Positions 11,401 through 24,870 are shown, counted from the stretch's first letter. The stretch is 64,000 bases of DNA from Megaustenia siamemsis (GCA_032433765.1 JAVIAB010000051.1:78360244-78424243), one strand, 5' to 3'. Numbers and translations: made by a program. The notes: generated from the letters alone by a model not told the origin.

Positions 11401-14400
11401 TTAAGAATCAACGTTTCATTTAGTATTCAGCTAAGAGCCTCATTGTTACATTTAGTAGTAAGCTTGGAGACACAACGTTTCATTTAGCAGTCAGCTTAGA
11501 GCCACATTGTTTCATTTAGCAGTCAGCTTAGAGCCACATTGTTTCATTTAGTAGTCAGCAAAGAACCTCAACATTTCATTTAGTAGTCAGCTTAGAGACT
11601 CATTGTTTCATTTAGTAGTCAGCAAAGAACCTCAACATTTCATTTAGCAGTCAGCTTAGAGCCACATTGTTTCATTTAGTAGTCAGCAAAGAACCTTAAC
11701 GTTTCATTTAGTAGTCAGCTTAGAGACTCAACGTTTCATTTAGTAGTCAGCTTAGAGACTCAATGTTTCATTTAGTAGTCAGCTTAGAGACTCAACGTTT
11801 CATTTAATATTCAGCTAAGAGCCTCATTGTTACATTTAGTAGTCAGCTTGGAGACACAACGTTTCATTTAGCAGTCAGCTTACAGCCACATTGTTTCATT
11901 TAGTAGTCAGCAAAGAACCTCAACGTTTCATTTAGTAGTCAGCTAAAACCCTCAACGTTTCATTTAGTAGTCAGATTTAAGCCTCAATGTATCATTTAGT
12001 AGTTAGCTTAGAGCCTCAACGTTTCATGTAGTAGTCAGCTTAGAGCTTCAATGTATCATTTAGTAGTCAGCTTAGATCCTCAACGTTTCATTTAGTAGTC
12101 TGCTTTAAACCTCAATGTTTCATTTAGTAGTCAGCTTAGAGCCTCAACGTTTCATTTAGTAGTCAGCTTAGAGCCTCGACGTTTCATTTAGTAGCCTGCT
12201 TTAAGCCTCAATGTTTGATTTAGTAGTCTGTTATAAGCCTCAACGATTCATTTAGTAGACAGATTAGAGCCTCAACGCTTCATTTAGTAGACAGATTAGA
12301 GCCTCAACGTTTAATTTAGTAGTCAGCTTTAAGCCTCAACGTTTCATTTAGTAGTCTGCTTTAAGCCTCAACGTTTCATTTAGTAGTCAGCTTAGAGCCT
12401 CAATGTTTCATTTAGTAGTCAGCTTTAAAAATCAACGTTTCATTTAGTAATCAGCTTTAAGTATCAACGTTTCATTTAGTAGTCAGCTTAGAGCCTCAAC
12501 GTTTCATTCAGTAGTCAGCTATAAGCCTCAACGTTTCATTTAGCAGTCAGCTTAGAGCCACATTGTTTCATTTAGCAGTCAGCTTAGAGCCACATTGTTT
12601 CATTTAGTAGTCAGCAAAGAACCTCAACATTTCATTTAGTAGTCAGCTTAGAGACTCATTGTTTCATTTAGTAGTCAGCAAAGAACCTCAACATTTCATT
12701 TAGCAGTCAGCTTAGAGCCACATTGTTTCATTTAGTAGTCAGCAAAGAACCTTAACGTTTCATTTAGTAGTCAGCTTAGAGCCTCAACGTTTCATTTAGT
12801 AGTCAGCTTAGAGACTCAATGTTTCATTTAGTAGTCAGCTTAGAGACTCAACGTTTCATTTAATATTCAGCTAAGAGCCTCATTGTTACATTTAGTAGTC
12901 AGCTTGGAGACACAACGTTTCATTTAGCAGTCAGCTTACAGCCACATTGTTTCATTTAGTAGTCAGCAAAGAACCTCAACGTTTCATTTAGTAGTCAGCT
13001 AAAACCCTCAACGTTTCATTTAGTAGTCAGATTTAAGCCTCAATGTATCATTTAGTAGTTAGCTTAGAGCCTCAACGTTTCATGTAGTAGTCAGCTTAGA
13101 GCTTCAATGTATCATTTAGTAGTCAGCTTAGATCCTCAACGTTTCATTTAGTAGTCTGCTTTAAACCTCAATGTTTCATTTAGTAGTCAGCTTAGAGCCT
13201 CAACGTTTCATTTAGTAGTCAGCTTAGAGCCTCGACGTTTCATTTAGTAGCCTGCTTTAAGCCTCAATGTTTGATTTAGTAGTCTGTTATAAGCCTCAAC
13301 GATTCATTTAGTAGACAGATTAGAGCCTCAACGCTTCATTTAGTAGACAGATTAGAGCCTCAACGTTTAATTTAGTAGTCAGCTTTAAGCCTCAACGTTT
13401 CATTTAGTAGTCTGCTTTAAGCCTCAACGTTTCATTTAGTAGTCAGCTTAGAGCCTCAATGTTTCATTTAGTAGTCAGCTTTAAAAATCAACGTTTCATT
13501 TAGTAATCAGCTTTAAGTATCAACGTTTCATTTAGTAGTCAGCTTAGAGCCTCAACGTTTCATTCAGTAGTCAGCTATAAGCCTCAACGTTTCATTTAGC
13601 AGTCAGCTTAGAGCCACATTGTTTCATTTAGCAGTCAGCTTAGAGCCACATTGTTTCATTTAGTAGTCAGCAAAGAACCTCAACATTTCATTTAGTAGTC
13701 AGCTTAGAGACTCATTGTTTCATTTAGTAGTCAGCAAAGAACCTCAACATTTCATTTAGCAGTCAGCTTAGAGCCACATTGTTTCATTTAGTAGTCAGCA
13801 AAGAACCTTAACGTTTCATTTAGTAGTCAGCTTAGAGCCTCAACGTTTCATTTAGTAGTCAGCTTAGAGACTCAATGTTTCATTTAGTAGTCAGCTTAGA
13901 GACTCAACGTTTCATTTAATATTCAGCTAAGAGCCTCATTGTTACATTTAGTAGTCAGCTTGGAGACACAACGTTTCATTTAGCAGTCAGCTTACAGCCA
14001 CATTGTTTCATTTAGTAGTCAGCAAAGAACCTCAACGTTTCATTTAGTAGTCAGCTAAAACCCTCAACGTTTCATTTAGTAGTCAGATTTAAGCCTCAAT
14101 GTATCATTTAGTAGTTAGCTTAGAGCCTCAACGTTTCATGTAGTAGTCAGCTTAGAGCTTCAATGTATCATTTAGTAGTCAGCTTAGATCCTCAACGTTT
14201 CATTTAGTAGTCTGCTTTAAACCTCAATGTTTCATTTAGTAGTCAGCTTAGAGCCTCAACGTTTCATTTAGTAGTCAGCTTAGAGCCTCGACGTTTCATT
14301 TAGTAGCCTGCTTTAAGCCTCAATGTTTGATTTAGTAGTCTGTTATAAGCCTCAACGATTCATTTAGTAGACAGATTAGAGCCTCAACGCTTCATTTAGT

Positions 14401-17400
14401 AGACAGATTAGAGCCTCAACGTTTAATTTAGTAGTCAGCTTTAAGCCTCAACGTTTCATTTAGTAGTCTGCTTTAAGCCTCAACGTTTCATTTAGTAGTC
14501 AGCTTAGAGCCTCAATGTTTCATTTAGTAGTCAGCTTTAAAAATCAACGTTTCATTTAGTAGTCAGATTAGAGCCTCATGGTTTCATTTAGTAATCAGCT
14601 TTAAGTATCAACGTTTCATTTAGTAGTCAGCTTAGAGCCTCAACGTTTCATTCAGTAGTCAGCTATAAGCCTCAACGTTTCATTTAGTAGTCAGCTTAGA
14701 GCCTCAATGTTTTATTTAGTAGTCAGCTTAGAGCCTCAACGTTTCATTTAGTAATCAGCTTTAAGAATCAGCGTTTCATTTAGTAGTCAGCTCAGAGCCT
14801 CACCGTTTCATTTAGTAGTCAGCATAGAGCCTCAACGTTTCATTTAGTAATCAGCTTTAAGAATCAACGTTTCATATAGTAGTCTGCTTTAAGCCTCAAC
14901 GTTTCATTTAGTAGTCAGCTTAGAGCCTCAACGTTTCATTTAGTAGTCAGCTTAGAGCCTCAACGTTTCATTTAGTAATCAGCTTTAAGCCTTAACGTTT
15001 CATTTAGTAATCAGTTTAGAGCCTCAACGTTTCATTTAGTAATCAGCTTTAAGCCTCAACGTTTCATTTAGTAATCAGCTTAAAGCCTCAACGTTTCATT
15101 TAGTAGTCAGCTAAGAGCCTCAACGTTTCATTTAGTCATCGGCTTTAAGCCTCAACGTTTCATTTAGTAATCTGCTTAGAGCCTCAATGTTTCATTTAGT
15201 TGTCATCTTAGAGCCTCAATGTATCATTTAGTAGTCAGCTTAGAGCCTCAACGTTTCATTTAGTAATCAGCTTTAAGAATCAGCGTTTCATTTAGTAGTC
15301 AGCTCAGAGCCTCAACGTTTCATTTAGTAGTGAGCGTAGAGCCTCAACGTTTCATTTAGTAATCAGCTTTAAGAATCAACGTTTCATTTAGTAGTCTGCT
15401 TTAAGCCTCAACGTTTCATTTAGTAGTCAGCTTAGAGCCTCAACGTTTCATTTAGTAGTCAGCTTAGAGCCTCAACGTTTCATTTAGTAATCAGCTTTAA
15501 GCCTTAACGTTTCATTTAGTAATCAGTTTAGAGCCTCAACGTTTCATTTAGTAATCAGCTTTAAGCCTCAACGTTTCATTTAGTAATCAGCTCTAAGCCT
15601 CAACGTTTCATTTAGTAATCAGCTTTAAGCCTCAACGTTTCATTTAGTAATCAGCTTAGAGCCTCAATGTTACATTTAGTTGTCATCTTAGAGCCTCAAT
15701 GTATCATTTAGTAGTCAGCTTAGAGCCTCAACGTTTCATTTAGTAGTCTGCTTTAAACCTCAATTTTTCATTTAGTAGTCAGCTTAGAGCCTCAACGTTT
15801 CATTTAGTAGTATGCTTTAAACCTCAATGTTTCATTTAGTAGTCAGCTTAGAGCCTCAACGTTTCATTTAGTAGTCAGCTTAGAGCCTCGACGTTTCATT
15901 TAGTAATCAGCTTTAAACCTCAATGTTTCATTTAGTTGTCAGCTTAGAGCCTCAACGTTTCATTTAGTAGTTAGCTTAGAGCCTCGACGTTTCATTTAGT
16001 AATCAGCTTTAAACCTCAATGTATCATTTAGTAGTCAGCTAAAAGCCTCAACGTTTCATTTAGTAGTCAGCTTGGAGCCTCAACGTTTCATTTAGTAGTC
16101 AGATTAGAGCCTCAACGTTTCATTTAGTAGTCAGCTTAGAGCCTCAACGTTTCATTTAGTAGTCAGATTAGAGCCTCATTGTTTCATTTAGTTGTCAGCT
16201 TAGAGCCTCAACGTTTCATTTAGTATTCAGCTTAGAGCCTCAATGTTACATTTAGTAGTCAGCTTGGAGACACAACGTTTCATTTAGTATTCAGCTAAGA
16301 GCCTCATTGTTACATTTAGTAGTCAGCTTGGAGACACAACGTTTCATTTAGCAGTCCAGCTTAGAGCCACATTGTTTCATTTAGTAGTCAGCAAAGAACC
16401 TCAACATTTCATTTAGTAGTCAGCTTTAAGAATCAACGTTTCATTTAGTATCCAGCTTAGAGCCTCAACGTTTCATTCAGTAGTCAGCTTTAAGAATCAA
16501 CGTTTCATTTATTAGTCAGCTTTAAGAATCAACGTTTCATTTAGTAGTCTGCTTTATGCCTCAACATTTCATTTAGTAGTCAGCTTAGAGCCTCAACGTT
16601 TCATTTAGTAGTCAGCTTAGAGCCTCAACGTTTCATTTAGTAATCGGCTTTAAGCCTCAACGTTTCATTTAGTAATCAGCTTTAAGCCTCAACGTTTGAT
16701 TTAGTAGTCAGCTAAGAGCCTCAACGTTTCATTTAGTAATCAGCTTTAAGCCTCAACGTTTCATTTAGTAATCAGCTTAGAGCCTCAACGTTTTATTTAG
16801 TAGTCAGCGTAGAGCCTCAAAGTTTCATTTAGTAATTAGCTTTAAGAATCAACGTTTCATTTAGTAGTCTGCTTTAAGCCTCAACGTTTCATTTAGTAAT
16901 CAGCGTTAAGCCTCAACGTTTCATTTAGTAGTCAGCTAAGAGCGTCAACGTTTCATTTAGTAGTCAGCTAATAGCCTCAACGTTTCATTTAGTAATCAGT
17001 TTAGAGCCTCAACGTTTCATTTAGTAATCAGCTTTAAGCCTCAACGTTTTATTTAGTAGTCAGCTAAGAGCCTCAACGTTTCATTTAGTAATCAGCTTTA
17101 AGCCTAAACGTTTCATTTAGTACTCAGCTTAGAGCCTCAACTTTTCATTTAGTAATCAGCTTTAAGCCACAACGTTTCATTTAGTAATCAGCTTTTAGCC
17201 TCAACGTTTCATTTAGTAGTCAGATAAGAGCCTCAACGTTTCATTTAGTAATCAGCTTTTAGCCTCAACTTTTCATTTAGTAATCAGCTTAGAGTCTCAA
17301 CGTTTCATTTAGTAATCAGCTTAGAGCCTCAACGTTTCATTTAGTAATCAGCTTTAAGCCTCAACGTTTCATTTAGTAATCAGCTAAGAGCCTCAACGTT

Positions 17401-17580
17401 TCATTTAGTAATCAGCTTTAAGCCTCAACGTTTCATTAGTAGTTAGCTAAGAGCCCCAACGTTTCATTTAGTAATCAGCTTAGAGCCTCAACGTTTCATT
17501 TAATAATCAGCTTTAAGCCTCAACGTTTCATTTAGTAATCAGCTTGGAGCCTCAACGTTTCATTTAGTAGTCAGCTAAGA
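8490..17580. repeat. 9.1-kb satellite of 32-bp monomers with higher-order repeats
   Basis: About 284 head-to-tail monomers built on AACGTTTCATTTAGTAGTCA plus CTTAGAGCCTC. Variant monomers recur in fixed order. A block of 33 monomers (1056 bp) is repeated at about 11481, 12537 and 13593; the third copy carries one extra 32-bp monomer. Checks at rare variants agree: CATGTAGTAG at 12025, 13081 and 14137 is spaced exactly 1056 bp. Older block duplications of 1344 bp (10111/11455) and 2016 bp (8831/10847) are also visible. All offsets are multiples of 32. Stop codons occur in every frame, so there is no coding potential. No unique spacers exist, so this is not a CRISPR array. Confidence 0.98.
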
Positions 17581-17644
17581 GGACATGTGGTGCGCCAAGA
17601 ATAAAATTGCCAGTCAAGCTTTTGCATTTTAACACTATTCAAGT

Positions 17645-18120
17645 GTTGAGTCATTTTTATGTCTCTCTATGTCGCTTAGTCTCTCTATGTCGCCTCCTCT
17701 CTCTATGTCGCATCGTCTCCTTGTGCCGCTTCGTCTCTCTATGTCGCCTCGTCTCTCTATGTCGCCTCGTCTCTCTATGTCGCCTCGTCTCTCTATGTCG
17801 CCTCGTCACTCTATTTTGCCTCGTCTCTCTGTCGCCTTGTCTCTCTATGTCGCCTCGTCTCTCTATGTCGCCTCGTCACTCTATGTCGCCTCGTCTCTCT
17901 ATGTCGCCTCGTCACTCTATGTCGCCTCGTCTCTCTCTGTCGCCTTGTCTCTCTATGTCGCCTCGTCTCTCTATGTCGCCTCGTCTCTCTATGTCGCCTC
18001 GTCACTCTATTTTGCCTCGTCTCTCTGTCGCCTTGTCTCTCTATGTCGCCTCGTCACTCTATGTTGCCTCGTCTCTCTATGTCGCCTCGTCTCTCTGTGC
18101 CGCCTCGTCACTCTATGTTT
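17645..18120. repeat. 18-bp minisatellite
   Basis: About 26 units of TATGTCGCCTCGTCTCTC with shorter variants (TCGTCACTC, TGTCGCCTTG). The unit length is a multiple of three, which generates apparent SLYVAS or RRHRET repeat peptides. Considered non-coding. Confidence 0.95.
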
Positions 18121-18124
18121 AGTA

Positions 18125-18861
18125 ACGACTTCATTACAGAAACAAAGGAGCTGAGAACAACAGACAAGAAATGAGCAGAGAATCATGAGGTTGTTGAGCA
18201 TTAAAGATTGATGACGTGGCAGAATTTTTCCAAGAACCGACTGTGAATAAAAAAAAATAAAGATAACACCGTGACCTAGTAAGGGTCATTGTTTTTTTTT
18301 ATTATGATCTGTATTTAAGGTACGGTCAACTTGTCCGTGAGATTATTACTTCAAAATGTGTCGAGACAGCCTTGACCGGCCATACACTGATGACTAGCAA
18401 TGAGATCCTGAACCACGTTTGATGAGGTTATCAAGAGGAAAAACACTTCAAATTTCAACGAAACTATTCGCCAATTGAATAAAAGCACACACACAATCAA
18501 CTTAACATCTTAAAAAAGAAACGAAACTATTAGTCATGGTCAGCTACGTCAGCGGGGTGAGGTACTTAGCGATGATGTATTATTGCCTTCAACACGAAGT
18601 GTTTAGATAGAACATAATGAGATAAGCATGTGTTATTGGTACAGGCTCAAATGATTTTGCCAATAATTAGACAATCATAGGGGACTCTGGTGTCAGACAA
18701 TTAAAATTAATAACATTCACAGACGGTGGGAATTCTTCATTTCGAATCCGTGGTTTCTTTGTGGTTTCTTTGTGGTTTCTTCGTGGTTTTACCCTCCCCT
18801 AGTCTCAGGGTAGTGAGATACATTGCTAAAAACATGAAACAGTTGGAAATCAAAACGTTTG
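18125..18861. other. mostly unassigned; small LINE tail and a short GTGGTTTCTTTG repeat
   Basis: A family A tail remnant (GTCAGCTACGTCAGCGGGG then GATGATG) is recognisable at about 18535-18577. At about 18750-18790 a 12-bp motif GTGGTTTCTTTG is repeated about four times. Nothing else can be assigned. Confidence 0.45.
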
Positions 18862-19131
18862 TTAACTCTTTCAGTACGGAAGGTTTTTATCAAATTAGCT
18901 GTAGAGATTTCAGAGACAAGATTGTTCATGTTTTTAAATATTAATATTTATGTTTATAGTATCTAAAACTTAACATATTAAATATGAACTTTTAGATATT
19001 TAAACAAGGAATTAGATCTCATCAAAACGAAGATGATACAAAACATATAACAAGAATATGGTTTGATTACATTTTACACTAATCAAATTGAGAGTGACGC
19101 ACTGTGCGGCGAAACGTACGGAAAGAGTTAA
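18862..19131 (+). mobile_element. TTAA-flanked MITE with terminal inverted repeats, copy 1
   Basis: A 270-bp non-coding element starts TTAACTCTTTCAGTACG and ends CGTACGGAAAGAGTTAA, which are inverted complements with one mismatch. Its interior (ATGGTTTGAT, then AATCAAATTGAGAGTGACGC, then GGCGAAACGTACGG) reappears in reverse orientation at 38413-38679, with TTAA at both ends there too. TTAA ends are the established target preference of piggyBac-superfamily transposases. Membership is inference, because no transposase is present. Confidence 0.82.
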
Positions 19132-19795
19132 GAAAATCTACACATACCGAAGACGGATGTATCGGGCCGAAAGACGCAGCTATGGTGGCTTTGTCGTAAA
19201 CTAGCGACACGACGCAACCCACTTCCGTTTAACGGATGGACACAAAGAAGAATAAACAAGCATTCACATGTGTACACGAATTACGTCACATCAAAATGTT
19301 TGATTTTAACATTTTCTCACTTATGACGTCAAGATTATTATGAAAACCACGTGCAAGGACTTGTGACGTTGTCTGCCAATGTAAACAAATAATTGTTGCA
19401 ACAAATGCAGATCATCAGCGAGAAAAGAGATGTGCCTGAGTTTCCCACAGCTGTGTGGGTCTAAAGTGAGGAATTGGGGAGGAACTGTCACCGTTGAGAT
19501 TGTTTGGAAGTACGTAATTGACGTAAATAAAGGATAGGCATCCGTCACGGATAGACCGTGACATGGTCGCCTAGCAATTTTAGTAATAAAGACGTGGACA
19601 AATAGACAGATTAACAGATCGGTAGATAGATAGAAGGTTTGTACGTGGGTAGGGAGAGGTTGGCGGGCAAGAAGTCAGAGAGAAAGACAGACAAAACGAT
19701 GAGCAGGTGGGCTCGGGTTGGTGAACGGAAGGATTAAACTCAACAGACAATAAGACAGACAGACAGAGACACAGATAGACTGGCAGATAGATGAA
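19132..19795. other. unassigned stretch
   Basis: Contains several palindrome-like TGACGT/ACGTCA words but no gene, SINE or LINE that I can support. The final 200 bp grade into GACA/GATA sequence. Confidence 0.3.
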
Positions 19796-20442
<647 letters not shown>

Positions 20443-20492
20443 ACATACGTGATCGTTTTCGAGAGCCCACCCGGCGTGGCACATGATAATAA

Positions 20493-21325
20493 CTGGCTAT
20501 CTTGATTAAACTTCCTACAAACAATTTACGCAGAGAATTTAAGTTTAAAAAATACACTCAACCACGAAATGTTTACGAAATAATTTGCAGAAACAAAGTT
20601 TGCGAAATAATTTACAGAACTCAATTTTGCGTGCAGGAAACCTTTCCGACGGCAACTTGAAATCATTTTGTCGGAACGCGAGCATTAACTTACGCCCCAT
20701 AGATTCCCATAAACGATCGAGCCCCGCACGAGGCCCGAGCAGCACGAGATCATATTCCAGTTATTTGCAACCAGCCCGGCCAGTCAAATTTGTTTTCCTT
20801 TCCTCCATTTTTTTTCTTGGCTAAAACTTCATTTGCAATAAAAATGAATCATGTCACACGATGTGATGTAATGTCACTTCATTTGTCACCAAGAAATATT
20901 ATCGTAGAAGTACCGGAAATCATCCTAGAGGCCCCTGGAATCATAAGGACCGCAATAAAGACGTACTTACGGATAATTTCCGCTCCAGGGGCCTGATTGG
21001 ATACATATCCATTTCTAGTTCGTCAAGTGAAATGTATTTGGCCAGAAAATGCTAAAGAAACGTAATCCAAACTCAATTTTGATATAAATAAAATTAATCA
21101 AGCCAAAATATAAGTACATTTTATGAAGGAAATGCCTAACTGCCAACCGAATGCAAAAGCTCAATATAAAAATGGCAAACTGGTTTTCCAATAAATCTTC
21201 GTGCCTGCCTTGCAAAATGCACCAGTGACATTAACTTTGGGGTTTTCTGGGAAATCTGTCTCACTGATAAATTTCAGTATCTGCTTTTCTCACACAAATA
21301 TCCCTTATTAATCAATAATAATAGC
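20493..21325. other. mostly unassigned; interleaved inverted repeats at 20914-20994
   Basis: The notable item is a pair of interleaved inverted repeats. CGGAAATCATCC (20914-20925) pairs with GGATAATTTCCG (20971-20982), 11 of 12. AGGCCCCTGGA (20929-20939) pairs perfectly with TCCAGGGGCCT (20984-20994). The A-B-A'-B' order would give a pseudoknot rather than a hairpin if transcribed. The rest has no recognisable content. Confidence 0.5.
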
Positions 21326-21331
21326 GGTGAA

Positions 21332-21332
<1 letters not shown>

Positions 21333-21380
<48 letters not shown>
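21333..21380. repeat. AT dinucleotide microsatellite
   Basis: About 24 uninterrupted TA units. Confidence 0.97.
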
Positions 21381-21382
<2 letters not shown>

Positions 21383-22589
21383 CAGATATCTTATTATATA
21401 TTTTGTGCGCACACATCTATGTAAATATCAATCAGTTAGAAGGAAGCTTCCATCAACTCAAGGCAGGTGACATCTCTATACAGCTTGTCCCGCTCTGGTG
21501 CCAACCACAAGAGCATTCTCTGTTAAGCATGTGTTGGACGTGATTGTCACAAATGTTCAGCAGTGCTACAGGCACATTCATCAGAGGTTCATATCTTTAA
21601 GTTGTTGAAAAGGTGGGACTTCAATCTGCTGTGGCCTGTTGGGAGTCTAAACATTTTTACTTGTTCTTTTCAGTCAAGCTGACAAGTAATCTTAATTTTT
21701 TGGGTGTTTTGTATTCCATTTGTTCATGGATTTGTTCCTTACCTCTTTGTTGCATCATACAATATTCTAGGATCTGACTGTGTAATCTGTCACTTTCCTT
21801 TGCCAATCTCTCTGTGTCATCCTTTCCAGGAGTATTGCAGTATGATGGAATTCACTGAATCACAGGTCAGCATTTACCAGTAGAGTTTGTTGTGCGTCTC
21901 TCTGAGATCATTCAGGCCTTAGTCTTCATGACTTCTCAGTGATGTGATGAATACAATGTTCTCATCTTGCAATCTCACCACCTTCCAAGCTTCACCTGCA
22001 GTTACAGAGCCTCTGCCTTGGTCTTAAATTTACTTGAATATTTTCTTGTTGCAACAGAGGGTTTTTTCTGTGCTCTATTGTCTATTTTGAAGACATAAAT
22101 TTTTCTTGCTCTCCATTTTCTATTGCATTGGTTACTCCTGATCCGTCTGTGTAGTTATGTATCAAGGAGAACTCTGGGCAGTGTTTTATTTTGTATCTTA
22201 ACGTTACTCTTCTTTTTTGTACTCAATTCTGGCTGCTTTTATACAATAAGTCTGTTAGATCAGGAAGATGCTGTTATCTCCACAGGTGGTTTCCTTATAT
22301 AGTTTATTGGATCTGCTTCCTGCATAACTTTTATTGATTCAACAAAGGTTCTCCGCTATAGTCTTACTTTTCAAAAACCACTTATTCTCTGGTGCATGGA
22401 ATGGTTAGTCAGTCTCCAGAATTGCTCCCCTTGTTGAATACTTTTGTCTCTTGTGTCTTCCAATGGCTGCAAGTATGTTTATTTACAGTTCGTTAACGGG
22501 TCTCATACCATCAGTTATAATTCTTGTTGAAGTTTTGGAGTTTGTTGCTCTTCACAAAAATTGTGACTTTGTTGCTGTTACCCATGATG

Positions 22590-24870
22590 CCCTAGGACTG
22601 GTCTCACTCGTCTCGTGTAAAGCTTATTTAGCACATTCCCATCTGTTACCCATGCTGCAATGCCATTCTCCAGGACTGGTCTCACTCGTCCCATGTAGAG
22701 CTTCTTTAGCACATTCCCATCTGTTACCCATGCTGCAATGCCATTCTCCAGGACTGGTCTCACTCGTCCCATGTAGAGCTTCTTTAGCACATTCCCATCT
22801 GTTACACATGCTGCAATGCCATTCTCCAGGACTGGTCTCACTCGTCCCATGTAGAGCTTCTTTAGCACATTCCCATCTGTTACCCATGCTGCAATGCCAT
22901 TCTCCAGGACTGGTCTCACTCGTCCCATGTAGAGCTTCTTTAGCACATTCCCATCTGTTACACATGCTGCAATGCCATTCTCCAGGACTGGTCTCACTCG
23001 TCCCATGTAGAGCTTCTTTAGCACATTCCCATCTGTTACCCATGCTGCAATGCCATTCTCCAGGACTGGTCTCACTCGTCCCATGTAGAGCTTCTTTAGC
23101 ACATTCCCATCTGCTACCCATGCTGCAATGCCATTCTCCAGGACTGGTCTCACTCGTCCCATGTAGAGCTTCTTTAGCACATTCCCATCTGTTACCCATG
23201 CTGCAATGCGATTCTCCAGGACTGGTCTCACTCGTCTCATGTAGAGCTTCTTTAGCACATTCCCATCTGTTACCCATGATGCAATGCCATTCTCCAGGAC
23301 TGGTCTCACTCGTCCCATGTAGAGCTTCTTTAGCACATTCCCATCTGTTACCCATGCTGCAATGCCATTCTCCAGGACTGGTCTCACTCGTCCCATGTAG
23401 AGCTTCTTTAGCACATTCCCATCTGTTACCCATGCTGCAATGCCATTCTCCAGGACTGGTCTCACTCGTCCCATGTAGAGCTTCTTTAGCACATTCCCAT
23501 CTGTTACACATGCTGCAATGCCATTCTCCAGGACTGGTCTCACTCGTCCCATGTAGAGCTTCTTTAGCACATTCCCATCTGTTACCCATGCTGCAATGCC
23601 ATTCTCCAGGACTGGTCTCACTCGTCCCATGTAGAGCTTCTTTAGCACATTCCCATCTGTTACACATGCTGCAATGCCATTCTCCAGGACTGGTCTCACT
23701 CGTCCCATGTAGAGCTTCTTTAGCACATTCCCATCTGTTACCCATGCTGCAATGCCATTCTCCAGGACTGGTCTCACTCGTCCCATGTAGAGCTTCTTTA
23801 GCACATTCCCATCTGCTACCCATGCTGCAATGCCATTCTCCAGGACTGGTCTCACTCGTCCCATGTAGAGCTTCTTTAGCACATTCCCATCTGTTACCCA
23901 TGCTGCAATGCGATTCTCCAGGACTGGTCTCACTCGTCTCATGTAGAGCTTCTTTAGCACATTCCCATCTGTTACCCATGATGCAATGCCATTCTCCAGG
24001 GCTGGTCACACTCGTCCCATGTAGAGCTTCTTTAGCACATTCCCATCTGTTACACATGCTGCAATGCCATTCTCCAGGACTGGTCTCACTCGTCCCATGT
24101 AGAGCTTCTTTAGCACAATCCCATCTGTTACCCATGCTGCAATGCCATTCTCCAGGACTGGTCTCACTCGTCCCATGTAGAGCTTCTTTAGCACATTCCC
24201 ATCTGCTACCCATGCTGCAATGCCATTCTCCAGGACTGGTCTCACTCGTCCCATGTAGAGCTTCTTTAGCACATTCCCATCTGTTACCCATGCTGCAATG
24301 CCATTCTCCAGGACTGGTCTCACTCGTCCCATGTAGAGCTTCTTTAGCACATTCCCATCTGTTACCCATGCTGCAATGCCATTCTCCAGGACTGGTCTCA
24401 CTCGTCCCGTGTAGAGCTTCTTTAGCACATTCCCATCTGTTACCCATACTGCAATGCCATTCTCCAGGACTGGTCTCACTCGGTCATGTAGAGCTTCTTT
24501 AGCACATTCCCATCTGCTACCCATGCTGCAATGCCATTCTCCAGGACTGGTCTCACTCGTCCCATGTAGAGCTTCTTTAGCACATTCCCATCTGTTACCC
24601 ATACTGCAATGCCATTCTCCAGGACTGGTCTCACTCGGTCATGTAGAGCTTCTTTAGCACATTCCCATCTGTTACCCATACTGCAATGCCATTCTCCAGG
24701 ACTGGTCTCACTCGGTCATGTAGAGCTTCTTTAGCACATTCCCATCTGTTACCCATGCTGCAATGCCATTCTCCAGGACTGGTCTCACTCGTCCCATGTA
24801 GAGCTTCTTTAGCACACTCCCATATGTTGTCTTTACTGCAATGCCGTACTCCAGGACTGATCTCACACGC
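22590..24870. repeat. 78-bp array derived from LINE coding sequence, about 29 copies
   Basis: The unit encodes on the minus strand a 26-residue segment (KKLYMGRVRPVLENGIAAW plus VTDGNVL). This is the same post-RT segment expected once in the surrounding LINE. Nearly all units keep 78 bp, so frames stay open for over 1.8 kb on both strands. Rare variants (GCGATTCTCC at 23208 and 23910) are 702 bp apart, showing a nine-unit higher-order duplication. Some units near 24.48-24.72 kb have lost one base (CTCGGTCATG). The long open frames are most simply a consequence of recent amplification. Confidence 0.95.

Noticed and set aside
8490..17580. CRISPR array
   Set aside because: The repeat is continuous with no unique spacers, and the sequence is animal nuclear DNA.
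22451..24502. 683-codon open frame on the plus strand
   Set aside because: It runs antisense across the 78-bp LINE-derived array; the minus strand carries the recognisable RT-related peptide.
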